DNA from: Chlamydiales bacterium
Lineage (GTDB): Bacteria > Chlamydiota > Chlamydiia > Chlamydiales > SM23-39
Direction of reading: 5' to 3'
DNA: 64,000 bases
NCBI GenBank assembly: GCA_030681135.1
Contig: JAUXXF010000019.1
Coordinates: 56,844 to 120,843 of the forward strand
Under the pieces are notes generated by a model. The model saw only the letters and a program-made list of their open reading frames with translations. It had not been told where the DNA came from and made no database searches. Each line of letters begins with the position of its first letter. Position 1 is the stretch's first letter. This document shows, piece after piece, positions 1 through 8,210 of the stretch. The position numbers and the translations under genes were made by a program.

Positions 1-100
1 ATCGAAGAGACTGCAGTCAAGAGAAATAAAGAATATCTTTTCATAAGTACCTATTTCAGTATATATGAACATTTACAGGGATAAATTCAAGAGGTGATTC

Positions 101-475
101 ATGAAGGTTAAATTCTTAGGAAGTTTGATGATGCTCATAGGATTTTGCTATGCAGCTCCAGAGCAGCTTACGTTTGATCAATTGCAAACGCTGCTCAATA
201 CTCAAGAGCTTGCTGTTGTCGATGTCTATGCAGATTGGTGTGGGCCTTGCCAGCAGTTTGGTCCTATTTTTGAGAGAACAAGCGAACGTTTTGAGGGTCA
301 GTATCGATTTTTTAAGGTAAATGGTGATAAAGAACAGAAACTAACGAACTATTTTCGAATAGAGGGATACCCGACTGTGATTTATTATAAAAAAGGGAAG
401 GAAATTGGAAGGTTTTTAGGATTCATGGACGAGGCTGAATTTAACTCTCAATTGAAAGAATTTTCGAGCAAATAG
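101..475 (+). CDS. Periplasmic thioredoxin-like protein
   Basis: A 124-residue thioredoxin-fold protein with an N-terminal signal peptide (about residues 1-18, ending FCYA before APEQ), so it probably acts in the periplasm on thiols or disulfides. The active site WCGPC lies at residues 46-50 and the cis-proline of the fold at Pro91 (EGYPTVI). A good Shine-Dalgarno (AGAGGTGA) precedes the ATG. Its 3' end overlaps the convergent nth gene by 35 bases. The WCGPC centre is typical of reducing thioredoxins, but the exported location means an oxidoreductase partner cannot be named. The fold call is firm, the exact role is not. Confidence 0.85.
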   Translation: MKVKFLGSLMMLIGFCYAAPEQLTFDQLQTLLNTQELAVVDVYADWCGPCQQFGPIFERTSERFEGQYRFFKVNGDKEQKLTNYFRIEGYPTVIYYKKGKEIGRFLGFMDEAEFNSQLKEFSSK

Positions 476-1067
476 GACATGTTGCGCTGCTGTGCTTCAC
501 AGCAGGGCAGTATTTCCTTGCAAAGTAGATGATCTGCAAATGACGCAGCTTCCAGAGTTTTTTAGGGAATAGTTGTTTGAGATCTTTTTCTGTTTGTTGG
601 ACCGTTTTTCCCTCGCTTAATCCCCATCGTTTTGCGCAGCGGTGGATATGGGTGTCGACAGGGAAAGCGGGCTTCCCAAACACTTGAGTCAAGACGACAG
701 AGGCCGTTTTATGACCAACTCCTGGAAGCGTTTCTAGGCTTTTGAGGGTTTTGGGAACTTGTCCTCGGTAGCGATTGATGAGTTCATGGGATAGCTGCCA
801 AATCGCACGCGATTTGGTAGGTCCAAGACCGCAAGGGCGGATCATCTCCTCAATTTCTTGAGGAGTTAACAAAATCATCTCTTGAGGTGTAGAGGCTTTC
901 GCAAACAGGTGGTTTGTCACTTGATTGACCCTTGCATCTGTGCACTGTGCAGAGAGCAGGACTGCAATCAGAAGTGTATAGGCATCTGTATGCTGCAAGG
1001 GGATTGGAGGGTTGGGAAAGAGATCATCGAGAATCTCTCCAATAAGATCTGCTCGTTTTTTTCTCAT
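441..1067 (-). CDS. nth: Endonuclease III (DNA glycosylase/AP lyase)
   Basis: Base-excision repair glycosylase/AP lyase that removes oxidised pyrimidines. The helix-hairpin-helix motif LPGVGHKTASVV carries the catalytic lysine and FPVDTHIHR the catalytic aspartate. The start is taken at the ATG whose first bases overlap the mnmE stop (ATGA), which implies translational coupling; an in-frame ATG lies four codons upstream. The C-terminus normally holds a four-cysteine [4Fe-4S] cluster, but here only three cysteines are seen (YCPAV, then TCPICS), with unusual spacing and no fourth. About 208 residues, close to the usual length of about 211. Convergent with the thioredoxin gene. Confidence 0.93.
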   Translation of the reverse strand: MRKKRADLIGEILDDLFPNPPIPLQHTDAYTLLIAVLLSAQCTDARVNQVTNHLFAKASTPQEMILLTPQEIEEMIRPCGLGPTKSRAIWQLSHELINRYRGQVPKTLKSLETLPGVGHKTASVVLTQVFGKPAFPVDTHIHRCAKRWGLSEGKTVQQTEKDLKQLFPKKLWKLRHLQIIYFARKYCPAVKHSSATCPICSKILSIES

Positions 1068-2440
1068 TTTCCTAAACAAAATTTTGAAAAGATAGCTGTT
1101 AAAATCTCTTCTGTCACATTCGAGCCGATAATGGTTCCGAGTTCATTGAGTCCATGGCGTAGATCGGAGGAGATGAATTCAGGAGAAACGCCGCTTTGCA
1201 GTCCTTCGATGACTGTTTGAAAGGCTTTGATGGCATGATCCAGCGCTTGAAAATGTCTTTGTTGCGTAATCATGATCTCTTCTTTGTTCGGAGCTCCTTT
1301 TTTCCAGATCATTTGGTCGATGGCAGAGCGAAGCTCTTCAAAGCCTATTTTCGTATGAGCAGATGTATGTACGGTAGATTCCCAGTCAATGGTATCTTGT
1401 GGAGGACCTAGATCTATTTTATTCCAAATGACAATGGTTTTGTTTTTGGGAGCTTCTTGGAGAAGTTTTTTGTCATTTTCTGCCAACTTTCGGCTTGCAT
1501 CCAGGATAAGTAAGATGATGTCTGCTTCTTGCATGGCCAATTTAGACCTGCGGATTCCTTCTTGTTCGATGATCTCGTCTGTCTCTCGGATGCCTGCCGT
1601 GTCGATCAGGCGAAAGTGGAGACCAGACAAGGTCAGATGGTCTTCTAGAAGGTCTCGGGTAGTTCCTGCAATATCTGTCACAATCGCTCTTTGCTTGCCA
1701 AGAAGAGCGTTCATCATCGAGGATTTTCCAACATTGGGAGAGCCTAGAAGGCACAAAGAAAGTCCTTCGTGTACAGTTTTCCCTTCATAAAAAGAGTCGC
1801 GAAGAGTCGTCATTTTTTGACAGCTCGCCTCCAAGTCCTTGATGATTTCGTCTAGACTCGTAAATTCAAGGCCTTCTTCAGGGAAATCTACCCAAGCCTC
1901 TAAAATGGCTGCGACAGAGGTTAGCTCTTGTTGGAAGCTCCGAATTTTTTCAGATAAAGCTCCTTGGAGTTGCTGCTCGGCTGCTTGTAGGGCAAGCTCA
2001 TTTTTAGCCGCGATGAGCTGTTGGACCGCCTCTGCTTGAGCCAAATCGAGCTTTCCATTCATAAAAGCCTGCAAAGAAAATTCTCCAGGTTGGGCGGCCC
2101 GCGCTCCCGCCTGCAAGATTCTAGCTAAAACTCTTCTCGAGACGATTGAACCGCCGTGACAATGAATTTCTATAGTTTCTTCTCCTGTGTAGGATCTAGG
2201 AGCTCTCATCACAATAAGGAGAACGCTATCGAGGATTGTGCCGCTTTCTTCTAGAATATGGCCAAAGTGGACTGTATGGCTTTTGTAGCTATGCACATTC
2301 CCTGAAAATATCCGGTCTGCGATGTTAATCGCCTCTTTCCCAGAAATGCGGATAACAGCGATCGCCCCTTCCCCAGGCGCTGTGGCAAGGGCTGCGATCG
2401 TATCTTCTTTTTGAAAGGATCTATGGTTAAAGTGACTCAT
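1064..2440 (-). CDS. mnmE: tRNA modification GTPase MnmE
   Basis: GTPase that with MnmG installs the (carboxymethyl)aminomethyl group on wobble U34 of certain tRNAs. It has the N-terminal folate-binding domain (DTIAALATAPGEGAIAVIR), a G domain with G1 (GSPNVGKSS), G3 (DTAGIRE) and G4 (NKID), and the diagnostic C-terminal cysteine motif FCLGK. The start is placed at MSHFNHRS, where the family homology begins; an upstream in-frame ATG would add six residues. It heads a mnmE-nth pair with an ATGA overlap. The same pair is recalled adjacent in Chlamydia (CT697-CT698). About 458 residues, normal for MnmE. Confidence 0.96.
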   Translation of the reverse strand: MSHFNHRSFQKEDTIAALATAPGEGAIAVIRISGKEAINIADRIFSGNVHSYKSHTVHFGHILEESGTILDSVLLIVMRAPRSYTGEETIEIHCHGGSIVSRRVLARILQAGARAAQPGEFSLQAFMNGKLDLAQAEAVQQLIAAKNELALQAAEQQLQGALSEKIRSFQQELTSVAAILEAWVDFPEEGLEFTSLDEIIKDLEASCQKMTTLRDSFYEGKTVHEGLSLCLLGSPNVGKSSMMNALLGKQRAIVTDIAGTTRDLLEDHLTLSGLHFRLIDTAGIRETDEIIEQEGIRRSKLAMQEADIILLILDASRKLAENDKKLLQEAPKNKTIVIWNKIDLGPPQDTIDWESTVHTSAHTKIGFEELRSAIDQMIWKKGAPNKEEIMITQQRHFQALDHAIKAFQTVIEGLQSGVSPEFISSDLRHGLNELGTIIGSNVTEEILTAIFSKFCLGK

Positions 2441-2519
2441 TGACCAACATTGTAGCAAAGTATAGTCTTAAATTCTATTTCCTCGTATTCTTAGAACCTA
2501 TTAAGAAGGGATATTTTTT

Positions 2520-3455
2520 ATGCGACCTAGGAGTCAATTTTTTATTACCATGTTTTGTTGTGGTTTGCTTTCTTCTCCTCTAAGAGCTCAGGAGCAGACG
2601 TCCGCTCCTTGGGAAAGTCAGGTTCCTTCCATGATGGACTTGCATGCGGGTCTTCAGCTAGCCATGGAGCTTCAAGATTGGTGGTCAGTTGTCGACTACG
2701 CGGATGCAATTTGTCGTTATTATCCTGATAGTCCTTTGAGCCAAGAGGCTGGCTATCAACGAGGAGAGACGTATTTTAAGATGGGGCAGTATGAGCTGGC
2801 CAATGTTGCGTTTAGCGAGTATTTAAACCAGCCAGGTAGCATTAAACATTTTGAAGAAGTCATTCATTATAAATTTACGATTGCAGAGCTTTTTCGAAAT
2901 GGCGAAAAAATGCATATTTTCGAGTCCCATAAAATGCCCAAATGGGCTCCTTCCGAAGAGGCCGCTATCGCTTTGTACGATGAGGTCATTACAACGCTTC
3001 CTCATGATGAGATTGCGGCGCAATCCCTATGCGGCAAGGCAAAATTGCAGGTAGTTCTAGAAGATTTTAAAGACGCGATCGAGTCTTATCAGGGATTAGT
3101 CCGCCGTTTTCCTAAACATGATTTAGCAGCTCAAGCGTATTTGGAGATTAACCAGACTTATTTACAGCAGTGTCAAAGAGAGCACCTGGATTTGGATCTT
3201 TTAGATTTAGCTGAGATGAATTTTCGGAAATTTCAGTTAGCTTTCCCTCGAGAGTCCAGGTTAGAAGCTGCTGAAAAAGCCCTTGTTGAAATGCGACAGA
3301 TCTATGCGAATAATTTACTTGAGACGGGACGCTATTATCAAAAGGTCAAAAAAACTCCAGCAGCTATTATCTATTACCGAAAAGTGGTTGCTAAGTATCC
3401 CCATACAAAAGCAGCAGACCAAGCTAAAGAACTGTTGCAAAAACTAGATGCTTAG
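2520..3455 (+). CDS. Exported TPR-repeat protein (BamD/YbgF-like)
   Basis: A 311-residue protein with an N-terminal signal peptide (about residues 1-24, ending PLRA before QEQT) followed by tetratricopeptide repeats such as YPDSPLSQEAGYQRGETYFK and the closing ALIYYRKVV-like and YPHTKAADQAK segments. This resembles the outer-membrane assembly factor BamD/YfiO, but there is no convincing lipobox, so attachment to the outer membrane is unproven. The stop overlaps the start of the LptE-like gene by 8 bases, suggesting an envelope-biogenesis operon. It sits in the place of the Chlamydia CT547 gene. The repeat class is clear and the exact role is inferred. Confidence 0.72.
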   Translation: MRPRSQFFITMFCCGLLSSPLRAQEQTSAPWESQVPSMMDLHAGLQLAMELQDWWSVVDYADAICRYYPDSPLSQEAGYQRGETYFKMGQYELANVAFSEYLNQPGSIKHFEEVIHYKFTIAELFRNGEKMHIFESHKMPKWAPSEEAAIALYDEVITTLPHDEIAAQSLCGKAKLQVVLEDFKDAIESYQGLVRRFPKHDLAAQAYLEINQTYLQQCQREHLDLDLLDLAEMNFRKFQLAFPRESRLEAAEKALVEMRQIYANNLLETGRYYQKVKKTPAAIIYYRKVVAKYPHTKAADQAKELLQKLDA

Positions 3456-4077
3456 AGAGGAAATTGCAACCCCCTTTAGAATCCTTTGGCTTTTGCTATT
3501 AAGCGGTTGTGGCTATCATTGGCAAGAGCCGTCCCTTTTAGGACATCGTCCTTCCATCAATGTTTCGTTTATTACAGGCGATGAAGATGGGCTGTTCACT
3601 CACGAACTTGTTCAAGCAATTACAGCTTCAGGCGTTGCCGATGTCTCTTTAAGAGAAGGGGACTATCGGTTAAATGTATCGATTGTTCGCACGGCAGGGG
3701 AGAGAACGGGATTTCGTAAAGATAAACAAAAAGTTGATGGCAAAATTAAGCGGTATATGGTGGCTTGCGAAGCTAGAAAAATTGTCGCTGTTGAAGCTGT
3801 TTTATGTGCACCAGGAACAGATGAGGTGATATTTGGCCCTTATCAGATTGAGGCCGATGTCGATTTTGATTGTATAGATCAAGATTCTTATAAAGATCTA
3901 ACCTTTGTCAATCCTCAAGGAGTCACCCAAGCAGTTCTCCCTTTTTCTTTAGGGCAGTTAGAGCCTTATGAGGCAGCACAAAATGCAGCTGCTCGATCCT
4001 TATATGCTCAGCTTGCACAAAAAATTGTCGATGTGATTATCTATCAACAGAACCTTAGTTATTCAAGAGATCTGTGA
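3448..4077 (+). CDS. LptE-like LPS-assembly lipoprotein
   Basis: A 209-residue predicted lipoprotein. The N-terminus has a hydrophobic stretch and a lipobox LLSGCGYHW; a lipidated Cys followed by GYHW is characteristic of LptE, the partner of LptD in placing lipopolysaccharide in the outer membrane. The rest (REGDYRLNVSIV and the AAQNAAARSLYAQLAQKIVD helix near the end) fits that fold: a small domain with a C-terminal helix. It overlaps the preceding TPR gene by 8 bases. The CT548 homologue in Chlamydia holds the same position. The lipoprotein call is firm; LptE identity is inferred from motif and context. Confidence 0.7.
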   Translation: MLREEIATPFRILWLLLLSGCGYHWQEPSLLGHRPSINVSFITGDEDGLFTHELVQAITASGVADVSLREGDYRLNVSIVRTAGERTGFRKDKQKVDGKIKRYMVACEARKIVAVEAVLCAPGTDEVIFGPYQIEADVDFDCIDQDSYKDLTFVNPQGVTQAVLPFSLGQLEPYEAAQNAAARSLYAQLAQKIVDVIIYQQNLSYSRDL

Positions 4078-4086
4078 CAGGCTTGT

Positions 4087-4506
4087 TTGAACAGACATAA
4101 AATTTTTCACGCTCAAATTGATCTGCTCCCCTCTATCCTTGGATGGATTCGGGAGATATTGGTCGAAGCCGGAGCGAAGCTCCCGCTAATAGGCCATGTA
4201 GAGCTAGCGCTCGAAGAGGCTCTCGTAAATATTATTCATCATGCCTATAAGGATAAACCAGGGGATATTGAGATACAAATTCTCTCTGCTCCCAGTCAAG
4301 CAATCACGATCATTCTAAAAGATCAAGGCCCTCCCTTTAATCCCTTAACAGTAGATTACACGCCCCCAGACCCTTCTCTTCCTTTGGAAGAGCTGCAAGA
4401 AGGGGGATTAGGGGTGTTTTTTATGAGGCAATATCTAGACAACATCGTCTACAAAAGAGAGGCCTCTTACAATGTTTTGACTCTTACCAAAAACTTTTCT
4501 CACTGA
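4087..4506 (+). CDS. rsbW: RsbW-type anti-sigma serine kinase
   Basis: A 139-residue GHKL ATPase of the RsbW/SpoIIAB class, which phosphorylates an anti-anti-sigma protein and may restrain a sigma factor. The N box is ELALEEALVNIIHHAY, the G1 box is DQGPPFNP and the G2 region is GGLGVFFMRQ, together forming the ATP pocket. Translation appears to start at a TTG nine bases after the preceding stop; no better ATG exists in frame. The order LptE-like, rsbW, hypothetical, dacF matches the recalled CT548-CT551 order. Its sigma and antagonist partners are not in the window. Confidence 0.85.
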   Translation: MNRHKIFHAQIDLLPSILGWIREILVEAGAKLPLIGHVELALEEALVNIIHHAYKDKPGDIEIQILSAPSQAITIILKDQGPPFNPLTVDYTPPDPSLPLEELQEGGLGVFFMRQYLDNIVYKREASYNVLTLTKNFSH

Positions 4507-4949
4507 TTTTTTTCTATGGACGTAAGAGTCTCTTCCGTTTCTAACATGTCGACCAGGAAATATTGGAGCACTTTTAAAACATAGCGTGGCGTATTGTAGA
4601 CACCTTCTGTTGTAAATACAATCTCGAGGTGAGCTTCTTTAGGCAGACTGAGTGCAATTAACACATAGGTTACGGGGATTTCTCGGTCCATTTTAGGAAC
4701 AATCCAGATCACAAATTGTTCATTGAATAAAGTGACTTTTTCAGGAGATTCTAGAACATGGAAATATTGTGTAAGATCTTCAGGACCTTCAATATCATGC
4801 TGCATAGAGGCTAAAAGCCCTAATTCATGCAAAATCTGAAGATCGATGTGCAATACTCCGTCATGAGCCCAGTTATTCAGATTACTCATGAATTGCTGAT
4901 AACTTTCCTCCATCTGCGTAGGATCTAGCATACGAGCCCCCTTCAACAT
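4500..4949 (-). CDS. Conserved chlamydial hypothetical protein (CT550 position)
   Basis: A 149-residue acidic cytosolic-looking protein with no signal peptide or membrane segment. It alternates helical and beta-like stretches (LHIDLQILHELGLLASM, then EIPVTYVLIALSLP). No catalytic motif is recognisable. It overlaps the 3' end of rsbW by 7 bases in convergent orientation. A gene of this kind lies between rsbW and dacF in Chlamydia. Two starts compete: the ATG used here, with GAGGA upstream, and a second ATG six codons downstream behind AAGGGGG. General shape is vaguely like a small type III secretion chaperone, but that is only an impression. Confidence 0.72.
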   Translation of the reverse strand: MLKGARMLDPTQMEESYQQFMSNLNNWAHDGVLHIDLQILHELGLLASMQHDIEGPEDLTQYFHVLESPEKVTLFNEQFVIWIVPKMDREIPVTYVLIALSLPKEAHLEIVFTTEGVYNTPRYVLKVLQYFLVDMLETEETLTSIEKNQ

Positions 4950-5045
4950 ACCGTGTCCTCATTGTATGTACTTTTTTAACATGTGTCAAGAGATATGCCC
5001 TAAAATGATGCAAATAGTTTATTCTTTAAGAACTTGGGAGTTTTT

Positions 5046-6218
5046 ATGAATTTTTTTTGGCGTATTGTCTTTTTAAGTCTTTGTGTTTCATCTCTTTGGG
5101 GAAAATCTTTGTCGGTCGAAGTCTCGGCCAGATCGGCCATCTTAATGAATGCTGATACGGGGGCGGTCTTATTTGAGAAGCAGGCTCATATTCCTGCTTA
5201 TCCGGCAAGTACGACAAAAATCGGGACAGCTTTGTTTATTTTAGATGAAAAAAAAGCTCAGTTGCATCGGAATGCCGTTGTCTCTGAGACCTCTTTGCGG
5301 ATGAAAACTGCTGCATTGGGATCAGATATTGCCTATGCATTAGAGCCTGATGGAACAATGATGGGGCTGAAAAAGGGAGAAGTGTTGTCTTTAGAGACGC
5401 TCCTTCACGGTGTTATTATGATTTCCGGCAATGATGCGGCTAATGTCATTGCTGAATCTTTATCAGGATCTGTCCCTCAATTTATGAATGAAATGAACAG
5501 CTATTTAAGCCGCTTGGGATGTCAGAGGACTTTTTATCGTAATCCCCATGGGTTACATCATCCGGAACATGTCACAACGGCTTATGATTTGGCGTTAATG
5601 ATGAAGCACGGTCTTTCTATTCCTAAATTTCGAGAATTGGTTGGCAAGACTTCTTATTTACGTCCTAAAAGTAATAAAAGTTCTCAAGAGGAAATAGTGA
5701 CTTTTAACCAGAGTATAAAACCAGGGCGCTATTATGATCCTAGATCCATTGGAGGAAAGACGGGCTATCATTCTCAATCTATGGCTACCTTCGTATCGGC
5801 AGCCCATGATCAAGGGCGGAATTTGATTGCTGTCCTCTTAGGTTGTTCAAAAACGTCTCGCTATGAGGATGCAAAACGGTTGTTTGATGCAGCTTTTTCG
5901 GAAGAAAGGGTTTCTCGTTTGTTAGTTGGGGCAGAGCGGATGTTTTCTCAAAACATTGAAGGGGCTGAACGGCCGCTGATAGCTTCGTTGCAAAAGCCTC
6001 TTCAAATTTCCTATTTCCCTTCGGAAGAACCAACGTGCCGCGCATTTATTCACTGGCATAAGCCCGCCTTGCCCATTAAACAAGGGCAGATCGTCGGAGA
6101 AGTCCAAATCATTGATGAAAAGGGAAGCATTGTGATCAGAGCTCCCTTAGTCGCCAAAGAGCCTCTCCAAGGAACTTGGGCTTTTAGAGTTAAGCAGTGG
6201 TTTTCTTGTGCGATGTAA
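5046..6218 (+). CDS. dacF: D-alanyl-D-alanine carboxypeptidase (DacF-type)
   Basis: Low-molecular-weight penicillin-binding protein (peptidase S11) that trims the pentapeptide of peptidoglycan precursors outside the inner membrane. The signal peptide occupies about residues 1-18 (FLSLCVSSLWG). All three active-site motifs are present: S55-TT-K58 (SxxK), S127-G-N129 and K238-T-G240. The ATG used is the one followed directly by the signal peptide; a TTG four codons earlier is possible. About 390 residues, normal for the family. In chlamydiae such enzymes act on a minimal division-septum peptidoglycan. The CT551 homologue has the same neighbours. Confidence 0.94.
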   Translation: MNFFWRIVFLSLCVSSLWGKSLSVEVSARSAILMNADTGAVLFEKQAHIPAYPASTTKIGTALFILDEKKAQLHRNAVVSETSLRMKTAALGSDIAYALEPDGTMMGLKKGEVLSLETLLHGVIMISGNDAANVIAESLSGSVPQFMNEMNSYLSRLGCQRTFYRNPHGLHHPEHVTTAYDLALMMKHGLSIPKFRELVGKTSYLRPKSNKSSQEEIVTFNQSIKPGRYYDPRSIGGKTGYHSQSMATFVSAAHDQGRNLIAVLLGCSKTSRYEDAKRLFDAAFSEERVSRLLVGAERMFSQNIEGAERPLIASLQKPLQISYFPSEEPTCRAFIHWHKPALPIKQGQIVGEVQIIDEKGSIVIRAPLVAKEPLQGTWAFRVKQWFSCAM

Positions 6219-6248
6219 AGTTATTTATTGACGCCGCGACGTTTGATT

Positions 6249-6290
6249 GTTAAGATTTCTTAATAATCTTAACAAAACCTTGTTAAGATT
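6249..6290. promoter_or_regulatory. Inverted and direct repeats, candidate operator
   Basis: The nonamer GTTAAGATT occurs at 6249-6257, its exact inverse AATCTTAAC at 6265-6273, and a second direct copy at 6282-6290, ending 31 bases before the ATG of the next gene. Such spacing suits a dimeric repressor or activator. The stem has no following T-run, so a terminator is less likely. No regulator is identified. Confidence 0.4.
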
Positions 6291-6321
6291 AGAGAGTGAA
6301 TTTAACAGAGAGGACAAAATC

Positions 6322-7350
6322 ATGAGCTATTTTAAACAGATAACAATCAGTGCGGTAGCGGCGTTTTTTATTGGGATGTGGCCGCAGAGCCTGATCGCTT
6401 CCAGTTATAATGTAAACCCTTTGGTTTCAAATCAGCCGTTTCTTGCGCCTAATACAGACCCTAATCTAGTCAATGCTTGGGGACTTTTTTTTGCCCCCAA
6501 TGGCAACTTCTGGGTGGCTGATAATGGCTCTAGTCTATCAACACTCTACCAACCTAATGGCACTATTGTTCCTTTCGTCATCAACGTGATGATCAATCCT
6601 ACAGGAGCTGCGCGCAACCCAGGACCTAATTTTTTGGTTGGAACAATGCCGCATATGCATCCAGCTAGCTTTGTGTTTGCTTCGGAAAGTGGCAAAATCT
6701 TAGGTTTTAATAGTACCGTGGACCCTCTAAATGCCGTCGTCGCAGCAGATGCGTCTTCTTCTGGAGCGGTCTATAAGGGGTTGGATTTTGTGAAACATCG
6801 TTGCGGCGCCCAGTCTTTATGGGTAGCTGACTTTCATAATGCAGTCATCGACATTTACGGTGGTAGTTTTAACTATGTTAAATCTATTAGAGACTATTGG
6901 ATACCTGATGGTTTTGCGCCATTTAATATTCGGTTTTTAAATAATTGGGTTTATGTTGCCTATGCAAAACAGCTCCCTCCTGCCAATCATGATGATGATC
7001 CTGGAGTAGGCAATGGATATGTGGATGTGTTTTCTCCATGTGGTAGCCTCATTAAGCGGCTCATCTCGGGAGGAAACTTGAACTCTCCTTGGGGATTAGC
7101 GATAGCGCCTAATACGTTTGGAGATTTTAGCGGCGCTTTGCTAGTGGGTAACTTTGGCGATGGATTTATTAATGCGTATGATTCACAAACAGGAGTTTTT
7201 CTAGGTGAGCTTACAGATCCGTCAGGAAATCCTATTCAGATTGATGGGCTTTGGGCTCTTGTGTTTGATTCTAATGGCACCCTTTATTTTTCTTCAGGCC
7301 CTAATGGCGAAACAAATGGATTAGTGGGAACTATTACCTTGGTTCCCTAA
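6322..7350 (+). CDS. Secreted TIGR03118-like beta-propeller protein
   Basis: A 342-residue exported protein. The signal peptide covers about residues 1-26 (ISAVAAFFIGMWPQSLIAS). The mature part is a repeat of short blades (VNAWGLFFAPNGNFWVADN, then SPWGLAIAPN, then LVGNFGDG and DGLWALVFDSNG), typical of the TIGR03118/NHL-like propeller family found scattered in environmental bacteria and often acquired laterally. Function of the family is unknown to me. The start is chosen at the ATG behind GAGAGGACAAAATC; an upstream in-frame ATG would bury the signal peptide. Three copies of a 9-base repeat lie just upstream. A terminator follows, so it seems to be a single-gene unit. Confidence 0.75.
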   Translation: MSYFKQITISAVAAFFIGMWPQSLIASSYNVNPLVSNQPFLAPNTDPNLVNAWGLFFAPNGNFWVADNGSSLSTLYQPNGTIVPFVINVMINPTGAARNPGPNFLVGTMPHMHPASFVFASESGKILGFNSTVDPLNAVVAADASSSGAVYKGLDFVKHRCGAQSLWVADFHNAVIDIYGGSFNYVKSIRDYWIPDGFAPFNIRFLNNWVYVAYAKQLPPANHDDDPGVGNGYVDVFSPCGSLIKRLISGGNLNSPWGLAIAPNTFGDFSGALLVGNFGDGFINAYDSQTGVFLGELTDPSGNPIQIDGLWALVFDSNGTLYFSSGPNGETNGLVGTITLVP

Positions 7351-7357
7351 GAAACTG

Positions 7358-7407
7358 AAGAATTGGAATTTTGGCAGCGAGTTAATGCTGCCAAAATTCC
7401 AATTCTT
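7358..7407. terminator. Bidirectional intrinsic terminator
   Basis: A perfect 21-base inverted repeat (7358-7378 and 7387-7407) with an 8-base loop lies between the convergent propeller gene and rsmA. The stem starts AAGAATTGG and its base is A/T-rich on both sides (AAGAATT, AATTCTT), which suits termination in both directions. Confidence 0.85.
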
Positions 7408-8210
7408 TATGTGGATAATATCTGAAAAAGAGTTCGCCATTGGCCCAGAGTAAGTGTTTCTGGACGGGCCGTGATAGGTGCTTTTGCAAAGAGAAGGGCC
7501 TCTTTTATACGCTCTTGAGGAAATAGTCGTCTGAGTGATGAAGTGATCATTTTTCGCCGTTGCTGAAAAGCTGTCCGTACAAAAGTAAATAAGGACTCGG
7601 GGTCTTTTTCCTTGTGAAACTGGAGGGATAAGACAGTCGAATCAACATTTGGCTTTGGGTAAAAGCATGTGTTTGATACATGAAAAGAGCCGCTGACTAG
7701 TGCATGGGAGTGGACAAAGACAGAAATGCAGCCGCATTCTTTACTGCCGGGGGGAGCTATAATCCTTTCTGCCAGCTCTTTTTGGAGCATAAAGGTAAAA
7801 GAAACCGCTTTGTTTTGACAAACCGTTTCAATAATAGGCGTTGTGATGTGATAAGGGAGGTTTCCGATAATTTTCCAGGGGCGATCTTCAAGCATAGTCC
7901 AATCAAACGCCAAAATATCTTCTTCGATGACCGTTAAATTCCCATTTTGGAAGCGATCGAGCTCTCTTGCAAAAGAGGTGTCTTTTTCAATCGCAGTTAC
8001 ATAAGCTCCTCTCTTTAACAGTTCTTCTGTCAACGCTCCAGGGCCTGACCCAATTTCCAGAACATAATCGCCAGGCTCAATATGGCTCAACTCTACGATT
8101 TTACGGACGATATTTGGATCGATAAGAAAATTTTGGGATAAAGTTTTTTTAGGGCGAACACCTAGACTTTCTAGAAAAGGGAGTAATTGTGACAGCTGAG
8201 CAATCGTCAT
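7407..8210 (-). CDS. rsmA: 16S rRNA dimethyladenosine transferase RsmA/KsgA
   Basis: SAM-dependent enzyme that dimethylates two adjacent adenosines at the 3' end of 16S rRNA late in 30S assembly. The N-terminal SQNFL motif, SAM-binding loop LEIGSGPGALTEEL, acidic EKD (ribose) and catalytic NLPYHIT are all present. 267 residues, normal length. Its ATG overlaps the stop of the SurA-like gene by 4 bases, so the two are translationally coupled. In E. coli surA and ksgA are likewise in one operon. Recalled as CT354 in Chlamydia. Confidence 0.96.
   Translation of the reverse strand: MTIAQLSQLLPFLESLGVRPKKTLSQNFLIDPNIVRKIVELSHIEPGDYVLEIGSGPGALTEELLKRGAYVTAIEKDTSFARELDRFQNGNLTVIEEDILAFDWTMLEDRPWKIIGNLPYHITTPIIETVCQNKAVSFTFMLQKELAERIIAPPGSKECGCISVFVHSHALVSGSFHVSNTCFYPKPNVDSTVLSLQFHKEKDPESLFTFVRTAFQQRRKMITSSLRRLFPQERIKEALLFAKAPITARPETLTLGQWRTLFQILST

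Noticed and set aside
1..100. Sequence before the thioredoxin gene
   Set aside because: No gene or promoter could be supported beyond the ribosome-binding site.
487..505. Hairpin CTGCTGTG-CTT-CACAGCAG as a terminator
   Set aside because: It is inside the nth coding region and has no T-run; could only act weakly for the thioredoxin gene.
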